This document shows positions 21,608 through 33,600 of a DNA stretch of 64,000 nucleotides, piece by piece. A program made the translations under genes and the position numbers. The first letter of the stretch is position 1; each line of letters opens with the position of its first letter. This DNA comes from Pilaira anomala (lineage: Eukaryota > Mucoromycota > Mucoromycetes > Mucorales > Mucoraceae). The notes beneath the pieces were generated by a model, which was not told where the DNA came from, made no database searches, and worked only from the letters and a program-made list of their open reading frames with translations. The DNA lies in the NCBI GenBank assembly GCA_025716855.1, contig JAIXMQ010000042.1, positions 62,001 to 126,000 of the forward strand. Direction: 5' to 3'.

Positions 21608-24600
21608 ATGAGTAAAGCTGAACAAAGTTCGAAGAGGCGAAAAGTTGAAAAGGTGACTTTAACTTTGATTTGAATTAAACTTTATAGTTCATTCCATAGT
21701 TTTGATCAATGACAGTAACTGAACTTTTTTTTTTTTACATAAAAAACAGGACGGTGAAATTAAAGGTAAAAAGCCGAGTAGAAGATAAACTCTATAGGAC
21801 TGATTAAATAAAATCTTTAATAGATAATGATATAGAAATAGAAACTAAAGTGTTACAATGCTTAAATTATATGCTTCGTGAGGATTATCAGTTTGACAGC
21901 CTACCAGAACCTGAAATTGTTGTAAACGAACCTGAAATTGTTGTAAACGAACCTGAAATTGCTGTAAACGAACCTGAAATTGCTGTAAACGAACCTGAAA
22001 TTGCTGTAAACGAACCTGAAATTATTGTTAACGAACCTGATCCAACTGAAGAAGAAGAAGACCGATGTCTATATGATTTGCTCAGTGATTCCGAAGATGA
22101 AGATGAAGCAGCCAAAACAGCCGGAACAGTCAGTGTCTCCAGTCAATCAGATTCATATAATAGCGATAATGAAAATTCAATTTTATACAATGCGATAAAA
22201 AGTAGCTACAAAGATAATGTAGATGATCAATCAGATTTAGCTACAATTGAAACTGAAGCGATGGATATCGATTCTATTGTAGATTTTAACTTTTACGAAG
22301 CAATGGATATTGATTTGGTCAGGGATAGTGCTCAGCTTGTAAACGTTCTTGTAGATCCCTCTCTCGACGACAATCAAGATGAAGATATCCATGCAAATCA
22401 TACGCAAATCAAAGCAGTAAACTCGAACGAATCTCTTAGAAATGCCGAGAATAAGATGACCATGTCTTCGATCACAACTGAAAACTTGGACGATTCATTA
22501 GAACTTCCTGAATTTATCGAAAAAGTAAAAAAGACGCCTATTAATTGGGAAGACGAAGAATTAAAACTGGATAATGGGATGGACACTGTTTTCCCTACTG
22601 TATGCACAAATGACCTAAAAAAAAATCATCAAAATTCTGTAGTTAGAATGTGGTGGTACGATGCATGCGAATCGTATGATGATGGCCTTGTCACACTTTT
22701 TGGAAAGGTAAACTGATTATTAATGCAATTACAGCCAAAAAAAAAACAAATGAATGTTTATATACTTTCTTACTTCAGACATATAATGAAACTCTTAATA
22801 CATTTTCAAGCTGCAGTGTTACAATTGCTAATATTCAACGGGAGATATACGTTCTTCCAAGGGAACATAAAACCAACGGTAAAAAAAAAAGTCTTTTTAC
22901 ATAAAAAAACAGAGATTCTCTTGTATTTCTTCATTCTCATATATTTTTAATTTAGTACGCGGGGATTTAACTACAGAGCCTGTAAGCATAGACGATGTCC
23001 TGACAGAATTGTCCTTATTGTTGGTGAAATTTGATATTACCGATTTCAAAACAGAAATATGCAAGAAAAAATATGCATTTGGTTTACAAAATGTGCCACG
23101 AGAAACCGAATATATCAAGCTGAATTACTCTTACAAAGATAATCGATTTTCGAAAATTTTCTCTGGCTTGACTTTTAGTCATATGTTTGGTGCATCGGTT
23201 GGTCCATTGGAAAACTTTCTAATCAAGAAGAGTATTATGGGCCCTTGTTGGCTTCGACTTGAAAAGTTTAATACTACTTTTTTGCTTGAAAGGGTAAAGG
23301 GAGGAAATAAATATACAAAAAAAGTATCTTATAAATATTCGTTTTAATTTGTTATATTATTATTGTATAGAATTCTTATTGTACCATTGAAGGACAACTG
23401 GATAACCCCGATCACTGTTCAATACTTGAGGGTACGAAGCATGAGTTTAGCCCTCCTCCTCTTAACTTAATGGCTATGAGTATTCAGACTAAGCTCAATT
23501 ATGATACTCAAATAGAAGAAATTGTGGCTATCAGTGGTTTCTGTTGTCCAAATAGTAAGCATACTCTATTACTATCTGTTTATTCTATTAATATTTTTTA
23601 TTAGCAAATATCAGTGAACAAGAGACTGCGACATCTGGACCGTACGAGCGTTTCTCTATCACATGTACCCAATCAGCTTCTCAAAAGAAAAACAACAAAA
23701 AACTTCAAAATGATTATAAAATTGAACATGCAGCATCAGAAAAGCGCTTATTGTATACCTTTCTCGGTAAAAAAAAAGGGAGGGGGTGAAGGGGGAAAGG
23801 TCTCATTTGATTTCGGTATAAGTCTAATATAATATCAACTAGCTAAACTACAATTATACGACATCGATATCATTATTGGCCACGATTTTGCCAACGTAGG
23901 CTTAAAAACCTTAATAAATCGTTTGCAAGCGCATAAAATATCACTTTGGAGTAGAATTGGTCGACGAATGAAAGCGAAGTAAGTTAAAAGGAAAAAAAAA
24001 AGGCAATGTTGATTTGAATTATATTCTGAAATAAAAAATTTGTATATCAAGATGGCCTGGATTCCGTGATGACACAGATAATCCTTTTAAAACTACTTTT
24101 CAAGAAAAACAACTCATGTGTGGTAGACTTGTATGCGATACTTTTCTTATTTCACAAGATCTCATCAACTGCAAGTCTTATAACTTGAACGATATGGCTT
24201 TTTCTGAATTAGGCATCGTCAAAGAAACTCTGACTAGGACTACGATGGATAGATATGCTAAGGAAGGTATACTTGAACAAGAATTAGCACGGCATGGCAC
24301 CTTTGACGCTTATTTAGTCATGGCAATTGCTGTTAAATTAAAAGTGATTCCCTTAACTCTAAAATTGACAAATCTTGCGGGTAATTTATGGGCCAGAAGT
24401 ATGTATGGCGCTCGAACAGAAAGAAATGAATACCTCTTGCTTCACGCTTTTTATAATGCCAATTATATCCTTCCTGACAGAGCCAGCTGGAGCTCTAAAC
24501 CTACTAAATCTTTGCTTTCTGAATCAGAATTAGATCCGGATGCCGATAAAAAAGATAATCCTAAAGAAAATACGACGTCCTTTGTTGGAGGATTAGTCTT

Positions 24601-26361
24601 GGAACCAGAAGTTGGATTTTACGATGACTATGTTATTCTGCTCGATTTCAACAGTTTATATCCTTCCATAATTGAAGAATTTAATGTTTGCTTTACCACA
24701 ATGGACTTGGCTTTAATCAATGCAATGGTAATGCATGTAAATATGTTATTTATAAACAGTATTTACTTATTTCTTTATTTTATCGTTTAATTATTTAGCA
24801 ACTTAATGCTCAAGGTGTACCGCCTACTCCTGGACCTGAAATTACTGAAGGTATTTTACCTAAAGTTGTTCGTGCCTTTGTTAACCATAGAAAGCGTATC
24901 AAGGCTTTAATGAAGAATCCTGACCTTCCTGGAAATATCAAGTCTCAGGTAATTGCTATTATAAAGAAGATATTCTAATTATATACATAACTTAATTGAC
25001 TTTTTTTTTTTCTCGAAATTTTTTTTTCAGTATGATATTGAACAAATGGCATTAAAATTAACTGCAAATAGTGTCTATGGTTGTCTTGGCTCATCGACCT
25101 CAAGATTTTACGCTCGTCCATTGGCTATGTATATTACATCAAAAGGTAGAGAAATTTTGCAATCCGCAGTGGATATTAGTGAACAGTTAGGATACCACGT
25201 AATTTATGGTGATACTGATTCCATTATGATCAATACCTATAAAAAGTCGATTTCAGAAGCCAGGTTTATTGGAGAAAGATTGAAGGAAGAAATTAACAAG
25301 AAGTACAGATTAATGGAGATTGGTATTGATGGATTCTTCAGACGTACTTTACTTTTAAAAAAGAAAAAATACGCCGCACTTACAGTTCAAGAGAAGCGAG
25401 ATGGAAACATTCTTCAAGAATCTTTAGAAGTCAAGGGCTTAGAGATAGTTCGTAGAGATTGGTGTGATTTGTCACATATAGTATCTGAGTAAGTCTATGT
25501 CAATTCTTTATTTTTACTTTTGATTAATATTTCTTTGGCTCAGGCACGTCTTGAAATTAATTTTATTTAACAAGGACATTGTAGAAATTTACGATTATTT
25601 AAAACAGGTTGCGATGCAGCTAAACCGCTCTGAATTTGGATTGGATAGTTTTGTCATTCGAAAGGTTTGTGTATAACCTTATGCCATCTTATACTTTTTT
25701 TTTTTTAATAATTCTATTATTTTTTTTTTAAAAAAAAAAAATAGAAACTGACAAAATCACTTCAAGACTATAATAATGAAAAGTTCATTCCGCATGTATC
25801 CGTTGCCAAAGACATGCGAAGAGCAAGGATTCGGGTAAAGGCTGGTGACATGGTTCCTTATATTATTTGTCATACAGAAACAAATGATAATAATGATATC
25901 AAGGCTTGTATCCCTGATCCTAAAAGCTACGTGAAAATTGGTAAGTTGACTTGAAATCTCCTATTTTTATAATCTGACAAGATTTTTTTAGACAAAGAGT
26001 GGTATGTATCTAAGCAGATTTTGCCACCTATTGTTCGCATCTGTGAGCCTTTAGAAGATATTGATTCCGATTTATTATGTCATTGTTTCGGTTAGTGATT
26101 TGATTGCTTTATAAACACTTATATGCTGACATTCAATCATTAGGACTTAATAAAAGTCAAGCTGTTGACGAATTTACAACATATGTAGAAGTAGAAGGGG
26201 AAGGAGAATGGAAAGTAGAGAAAGAGGATGCATATGATGCAAATGATATATATGATACATATGATATATATGATACAGATGACATATATGATACTGATGA
26301 TATATATAATACTGATGATATATATGATATAGATGATAATGACCCCTCTTTTCCTTTTTAA
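21608..26361 (+). CDS. DNA polymerase alpha catalytic subunit-like, lacking the C-terminal zinc domain
   Basis: Fifteen exons join in phase to 1,260 aa: 21608-21652, 21750-21765, 21824-22707, 22779-22878, 22956-23293, 23371-23554, 23605-23766, 23843-23978, 24052-24727, 24799-24948, 25031-25488, 25544-25664, 25745-25940, 25992-26090, 26144-26361. Family-B motifs typical of Pol alpha are present: [40 protein letters not shown] and, in the degenerate exo region, IIIGHDF and [10 protein letters not shown]. Motif A is [10 protein letters not shown], motif [13 protein letters not shown] and motif [10 protein letters not shown], so the catalytic aspartates are intact. Normally a ~250-residue domain with two zinc modules follows ICEP and binds primase and the B subunit. 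Here the protein instead ends after GLNKSQ in an acidic repeat tail (DDIYDT units). The N-terminal region has six 7-residue repeats (EPEIAVN). The intact frame suggests a functional or recently functional paralogue. The canonical gene presumably lies elsewhere. Confidence 0.9.
21907..22041 (+). repeat. In-frame 21-bp tandem repeat in the polymerase gene
   Basis: Six consecutive copies of a 21-bp unit (GAACCTGAAATTGCTGTAAA plus C, with small changes) encode EPEI(A/V/I)VN. The unit length is a multiple of three, so copy-number change would not break the frame. Confidence 0.9.
26236..26337 (+). repeat. In-frame tandem repeat forming the polymerase C-terminal tail
   Basis: Degenerate 18-bp units (GATGATATATATGATACT-like) encode repeated DDIYDT. 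The run directly follows the last recognisable Pol alpha residues and leads to the stop codon, replacing the expected zinc-binding domain. Confidence 0.85.
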
Positions 26362-28198
26362 TTTAACAAAACGATAACCCTATTTAAAAAGCAATAAACC
26401 TGTAGTTTTATCTGGATAATATTGCTAAAAAATATACTTTTATTCCTGTTATAATGATATCAACACATACTGAACTAAAGTAGATGTCATAGTATGACAA
26501 ACTGAGAATCAAGGTGTAACTTTGCTTTTTTTTTTTAAAAAAAAAAAGAAGCTGTTGTTTTTGTTTATACACCATGTTTTATCATAAACAAAAAGTGTTA
26601 GACTAATAAAAAAGGATAATAAATTTGTCAATTACTGAGTACATGCGCAAGCTATATAAAATTGCCCACTTTAATTAATGTTTTTAGAAGTGAATACATT
26701 CAGGAATCAAAGGAATTTTTTGATCAACACATTGAATCAGGTTTGGGACAAGTCTGAGAGAAGCATATAACTACTAGCAGGATTAACCACGTACATAACT
26801 CTTAATTGGTTGGGCAATTCAAATCTCTGGGCTGAAGGCAAGTTTAATATCTACTCATCTTTTTCAAGAAGTTCTTTATATTTCTGTATGCTAGAACAGA
26901 CTTCACAGTTTTAGGAGTGAAAGGGACCGAAGATATGCTTGGATGGGTTGAAATGAATGATGATACTTGGTATAATTTCATAAGCAGTTAATAGAGTGAC
27001 ATTTTACCGTATCGATAAAGCCGTATCCAATATATATGCATATATGTTTACAACTATTAAAGCAACGTTATGTCAATAAAATAAATCTAACTCATATTAA
27101 ACAAAAAAAACGAGCATGCATAATGTATAGATATAAAATACGTCTACAAAAACGTTTTGAGTGTTCAAGAACAATGAATTTACAACTCGGTATTTTAAAA
27201 CGACTTGTACAGAGTCCATAAATATAAAAAACTAAATGTAGATTAAGAAACGACGATAATAGTAACAAAAGGAATAAATATAGAATGGTTTTTTTTTTCA
27301 ACTAAATTAACAATCTATTCCGAGTAATGATTACATAAGTATAATATTGTTTAGATAAGAATATATTAGAGATAAACTAATTGTTTAAGAGACAGCTCCT
27401 GTAGGAAATATATTTAAAGATAAGACAAAAAAATATATTACTTTCTGTATATTTTAATGCTCTACTTGTTATTGTTATCATGAGGCACTTACTAACTATT
27501 TGAGCCTAAGCTATGTATCGGTTCAGAACCCTAGAAGGTCAAGAATAATTGCTCCATATATTAACATCTTTGTATCCATTTTTGGAGAAAATATATGTAA
27601 CTGAGTTCATAAAAAATGGTGGGAAAATCCCAATAAATCCACAGTGATCACAAACAAAATAAAAAGGGTTTGAGACTGAATTAAAAAAACATTTGACCGG
27701 GAAAAGACGAATTTTCCTTTATTAATCAAGTAAAAAGAGAGAAAATAGATATTGCGTGTGATCCTTTATTTTTTGATACAGAAAAGGAAAATGAAGTTAT
27801 GAAATACTATCCTAAAATGGCACAATAGTAATCAATTTTTTGATCTAATAAACATTAGTATATATTTATATTGCATATCATCACAAGACATATGTAGTAC
27901 GAAAAGCGTACAATGTACAAATCGACTGAAACAAGATAAAGTTCACGTTTTACATCAGCTCATTTTCTTGATTTTATACTGTATCTTTCGCAGGCAAAAA
28001 CGATAATATTTTTACACACACTAAAACGATCACCCGAACAAAAAGAAAAGCTTAATTGAATGGTTATGCGATTTTTTTTTTTCAAAAAAAAAAAAGAGGA
28101 AGATATTATTTATTACTAATTATTATAGGTGATATATTATTATTACATGGTCGAAAAAAAAAATAGGAAAGAAAAAGATAATTATGATTTTTTTAAAT
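26362..28198. other. Intergenic, no confident gene
   Basis: Contains a T11A11 tract at ~26526-26547 and a short forward frame at ~26906-26990 (TDFTVLGVKGTEDM, then GWVEMNDDTWYNF) that might be a gene fragment but has no recognisable partner exon. The remainder is AT-rich. No zinc-cluster coding sequence that could complete the polymerase was found here. Confidence 0.5.
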
Positions 28199-30121
28199 TT
28201 AATGAGTAGACACCTTCTTTTCATCATCACGTACAACGACGACGTTAGAGAGTTGATCATCATCTTCATTCAAGAGGCCAGCCTTTTGTTGTTCATCAAT
28301 ATACTTTTGATAACGACGATCTTCTTCTTCAGCGCGCCATTCTTCACCACGGAAAGAACCTTCAATACGAGCCATAACACAACAACCAAGACAGTTACCT
28401 ACAACATTAACTGAAGTACGAGCCATATCCATAATAGCATCAACACCCATGATCATCAAAATGGCCTCAAAAGGAATATCGTATTGTGCCAAAGTACCTG
28501 ACAAGACAACAAGAGAAGCTCTGGGAATAGCTGCAACACCCTTAGAAGATAACATGAGTGTACCCAAGATTGAAAGTTGTGTAGCGATATCCAAGTTCAT
28601 ACCAGAAGCTTGTGCAGAAAAGATGACTGCTAAGGAAAGATAAAGTGTTGTACCATCCAAGTTGAAAGAGTAACCACTAAATAAATAGTATGATAATTAA
28701 TATATTGTATATATAAATAAAATATAATGAAGAGTCTTACCAAGGAATAACAAAACCAGTAAGTGCATTAGTACAACCAAACTCACGCATCTTTTGGAAA
28801 GCTAAAGGAAGCGCAGATTCACTAGAAGCAGAACTGAAAGCAAGTAACCAAGGTTGCCAGACTGCCTTACAGAATGGAATCATAGGGATCTTGGCAAAGA
28901 ACATGATAGGAAGTAAAATGATAACAACAAAGATAACCAAAGAAGCGTAAAGACAACCGATTAATTTACCAAGATTAGCCAAAACACTAATACCGTTAGC
29001 ACCAACTGTAGCAGCTAAAGCAGCACCAATACCAATAGGAGCATCTATTTTTTTTTTTTGAAAATATCATGTCAGTTTTTTTATTCTATTCACAATAATA
29101 CTATGTATAAACTTACAGTTCATGACTAAAGCAACAAATTGAAACATGATCTATATAACAGAGAAAATGAAAATAAAATTTGATTAACCTACTTGTATTT
29201 TATAAATTTAAGTGATGATAAATTTACCTGAGAAAGAGATTCATTGATCTTGAGCATAAACTTCTTACTTTTCTTATCAGCCTTCATCATAGCACAAGAA
29301 AACATGACGGCACAAAAGACAATAGCCAATACACCATTATCAACAGCAGCCTTAAAGAAATTCTCGGGAACAATCAAAAATAATTCCTTTGACCAAGTGA
29401 TGGAAGTCTTTGATGTATCTACTAAAGTTTCAATAGCAGAAAGATCTTCACCTTGAGGTAATGTAACACCTACACCAGGCTTGACAAGCTCAGCCATAAT
29501 TAAACCAATAGCAAGTGCAGCAGTAGTTACCACTTCAAAATACTATGAAAAAAAAATGAATAAAAAAGATCCCTTTTTTTTTTTTTCTTTAAAAAAAAAA
29601 TCACTTACAATAATTGTCTTGACAGCCAACTTTCCTACTTTACCAATATCGTCACCATGACCAGCAATACCGATGACAAGAACACTGAAAACCAAAGGAA
29701 CAATAATAATTTTAATCATACGAATAAAAGCATCACCTAAAGGCTTGATTTCCTTTCCGAATTCAGGAGCAAAATAACCCACAATAATACCAAGGACCAT
29801 GGAAAAGATAATCCAAAAAGTCAAATTGGTTCTTCTGTTCAAGAACTTGAGGACTGCAATAATTGGCTTGATACAGGTATAACAGAAATCGCCTACAGTT
29901 TTACCAATTTTGGTCATACGAGGAGAATAACCTACTTTTTCTTGCTTGGCAATTCGAAGATGCTCTGGGATATGAGAACGACTTTTGTTTTCACGCTTTT
30001 CGGTTGAAGAGGCAACAGAATTACGATCTTCAATGTCTTCAGTAAAAGAACCAGCTTTTATTTTTTCTGAATCATCTGCGTAGTGTTGAGAGTTACGCTT
30101 ATGGGCTGTAATTTCATCCAT
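28199..30121 (-). CDS. Dicarboxylate/amino acid:cation symporter (DAACS/SLC1 family)
   Basis: Exons 29609-30121, 29228-29542, 29117-29150, 28741-29044 and 28199-28676 join in phase to 547 aa. A ~90-residue polar cytosolic N-terminus precedes the first membrane helices (FWIIFSMVLGIIVGYFAP; MIKIIIVPLVFSVLVIGIAG). Signature transport-core motifs follow: a serine-rich hairpin (FSSASSESALPL), the sodium-binding helix NLDGTTLY in place of NMDGT, the second hairpin SSKGVAAIPRASLVVLSG, and helix 8 MGVDAIMDMARTSVNVVGN. The protein should import acidic amino acids or C4-dicarboxylates with Na+ or H+ at the plasma membrane. The substrate cannot be fixed from sequence alone. The C-terminus is charged and cytosolic. 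All splice joins are regular and the gene looks intact. Confidence 0.92.
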
Positions 30122-30620
30122 AGCAGTAAAAGAATATATATATATAAATTAAAATGAGATTGATAAGAAAAGAAAAAAAAAAAAAAAAAAAAAAAGACAA
30201 GATAAAATTTCTTTTTTATATTCTTTTTTTTTTTGAATCAAAATTCGCGCATTCGCGTATAACACAAAAAAAAAAAACTGATCTGTGAAATATTTTTTTT
30301 TCTCAGGATAAGAGTTTCGTGTTACGCTGATCCAGGAACACAAAAATACAGAATCAAGTAGTTGGATCTAAAATGTTATCGTCCGTGTAATATTTCGTAA
30401 ATAGAAAGAAAGTATTAAGATAGGGTTTTGTGTCATATGAACATAAAGTCTTTAAAAGGAAAAACTTCTTCACCCTCCGAAACCAGGAATCAATAGAAAA
30501 GACACAAAATAATTATTTTTTTTTTTTTTAAAAAAAAAGGAACGATTTAATTAAAAGCTTGGGAATTTTTTTTTATATTATTATACACATTTATAAAACA
30601 AAAACTATTATATAACAACT
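30122..30620. other. Spacer between symporter promoter and paladin-like 3' end
   Basis: About 500 bp of T/A runs, including a T14A8 tract at ~30517-30538. It should contain the symporter promoter and the terminator of the neighbouring gene. No ORF of note. Confidence 0.5.
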
Positions 30621-33600
30621 CTAAGATAGATCAAGTGACTGTAAAGAAATAATATTGACAATTTCTCTACGTCCTTTCAACCATTCTTTAAAGGTAGTTA
30701 ATTTTCTAGCTTCTTTAAAAGCAGTTGAATGGTGTTGTGGATCATTTTTATCATCATCATCATCTTCTTCTTCTTCTTCTTCATTGTCATTATTATCTTT
30801 AGTAATAGAAGCATTAGTAGTAGTAATAGTAGTACTACCCATTTCTTCTAAAAGGTAATTCGCAAAGACAACCAAATAGAAATAACGAACGAGATAATTC
30901 ACTGCCACTTCACGTGCAGCTCTCCACTTTTTAGAACCCTGATCTGTCATGGCTTCAATTCGTAGTTTGTAATCATAAATTGCTTTTCTTAAATTTTGCA
31001 TATGGTCACACATATTTATCGCTTGGTCTGTAAGTCGCTTGGCTAATTTACCGTATGTCAATACACTCACCAATTGAAGGATAACTCTGTATTCTCCATT
31101 TTGGTAACGTTCTCTTTCTTCATGCGATTCGTCATTTTCATCATCTAGATTGGTAGTACCAGTAGTCAATAAAGTTCCATGATCAATGATAAATGAATCC
31201 GTCATATCTCCAATAGCATCGTTACTCAATATCATAGATAACAATGAAGCAACAATCATGCCTGTGGTAGTACGTCCTCGACTAAATAGAATAAATATAA
31301 ATATTTATAAAATGGAATGATTTAAATTTCACTATCATACTGTACCCCATTTGACAATTAAAAAGAACATCTACACCTTGATTTGCTCCATGCATACGAT
31401 GAATTAATTGATCAAATACATCTGGAATAGGCGCTTGTTCATCGGTACTACAAGTAGAGAGATAAAGTTAAGATAAAATCAAAGAAAAAAATACTTCCAT
31501 CAATTCCATAATGTCTTACATGGGAATTCTAGTAAAATCAACTTGATAACCTTCTTTACGGATAGATTCAAAAATTTGGCTAGGAGTTTCTATTTGATCT
31601 GCTGGTACAGTTTCCCACAATGGCTACAAATGGAAAGTAAAATTTTAGTAACCCGCTTTAAAAAAAAAAAAAAATCGATTTTACCAATAAATTAAATGTA
31701 TTGTCTTCATCGTGTAACAGTAATCTTCCTTCATATTCGTCTAATTCTTGTAACACATCTAATCTCATTCGATCCTCCATACTTTCAACTCTTTCCTTTG
31801 AAATTCCGGTAGTCTCTAAATTTTTAAGTGGATCACTGAACAACCTTAATACGTAAGGATTTTTATTCACATACAATACAGGCTCTTCACGAAGACAAGT
31901 CCAAAATACCCATCTTGTTCCACCAGGACCTGCATGCATTGCTTTTAAAATGGATTTAATCGCATCTTTATTAGGCATAGCACAACCTGAAATAAATGGT
32001 GGATTCGGAACCTCTTCATCTCCTGTTTCCATATCGGCAGCCAATCCACTTACACTCGCTGCTAAACCACCATACTTTACAGCATATTTTACTTTATTAA
32101 TCTCTACTCTTCTAAAGTTATAAGCACCTGGAATCTTTTCCTTCAAGCTCATCTTTTGACACCCAGGGAACGCATCATGTTTTAAAATCGTTTGTTGTGC
32201 AAGCACTTGACCATGTCTTGAATTCACCACACGCATCACTTCACTTGAAAGCGCCATACCATCTCCACTTGCCGATTTCTCTACAGGCATCAAAGACTTG
32301 AACTCATCTTGAGGGGAATGCAAAATATCTTGTAAGATCGTACCTAATTCAGGATGTCGCTTCATCCAGGTCCCAAAGCTCTCTGTCTCTCTTACCATGG
32401 AGGGACATGTATTATCCAAATAAGCTTGGAAACAAATAAACATAAAGTATCTTTCTAGGGAAATTATACCACGTTTCACTGTACGTTTAAATTGAGTTGG
32501 ATCCTCTTCAATTTCTTTTTCTGCTTGGATTCGCGCGGATTCAATGCTGGCTCTTAGGTTGGTGGCACCGATGCTACATTGATCTAGTGTACAATCGACT
32601 ATACGTTTGTTCTCCAGTCCTCGCTTAATAACACGTAATAAACTATTGATGATTTGGTAGTTTGGATAATGTGTTTCTACTTCTTTGCTTGCGGCGGTTG
32701 TGGCTGGGTAGTTGGGACGCATCCATCGTGTTAATAAGGTAGCAATGATTGTACCTGAAGTAGATCGGCCTAACCCTACTTGACAATTCCTATGGAAATA
32801 GATTAAGTTTAGTTAGCATAATTCTTACCTTCCTCCCTCCCCCCTCCCCTCTTTTTTTTTTTTTTTTAATCCGTGTAGTACTTACATGATAATAGCCGTC
32901 TTGGATAAATCCACATTAGTCACAAGCGACCTTAAATCATCAAAATCTCTCCACTCTGGTGCCTTTTCTGCCGTAATCGGTACACGATGATACTCCAACA
33001 AACTACTCAACTCACCATCTTCCTCCACTTCAGCCAACTGATTGATTTCAGAGGCAACGGAAGCCATGACTTCACGTACAGTCATAATATCCTGTACATC
33101 CACTTCTTCCCATGACGATAACACATTTCCATCCTTGCTTTCCCCGTGTAACAAAATACGACCACCACACTGTGTCACTTCTCGAATCACATCTTCTTTT
33201 AATCGCTCCTCTAATTGTTCCATACGAAGTCCGGTAATACCTTTATAGGCACGCAAGTTACGTAATGTAAATGCTCGGTCACGTAAGACGTAAGGGATAC
33301 CATTGATGTAAATGATGGGTTCTTCACGTAAGTTAATCCAGAGAATACGTTCAGGTCGCTCGCTTAATAAGGTACGAATCACTTCTCGGAGTCCGTGCAC
33401 GGTCGGTTGAGCTACACCGTACACATGTGTGTTCTCGATACGTCTGAAATTTGATGCACCATCAATCATGTATCGATGTCTTTCGGTTGTACTACCCTTT
33501 TCTTGTGTGGATTCATTCTCTTCATCTTGTTGGTTCAAATATCCAAAGTGCCAGAAATCCACTTTTAAAATAGTTTGTGAAGTTAATACTACACCTGTAC

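Noticed and set aside
21766..21823. Apparent stops near the start of the polymerase gene
   Set aside because: They lie in a 58-nt GT..AG intron whose removal joins the frame correctly, so they are not pseudogene lesions.
27510..27540. GGTTCAGAACC resembling a tRNA B box
   Set aside because: No A box or cloverleaf could be built around it. The GGGTTGAAATTCC in the repeat arms was rejected for the same reason.
26362..28198. Search for a detached zinc domain of the polymerase
   Set aside because: No paired CxxC modules were found on the plus strand, so the C-terminal loss stands within this window.
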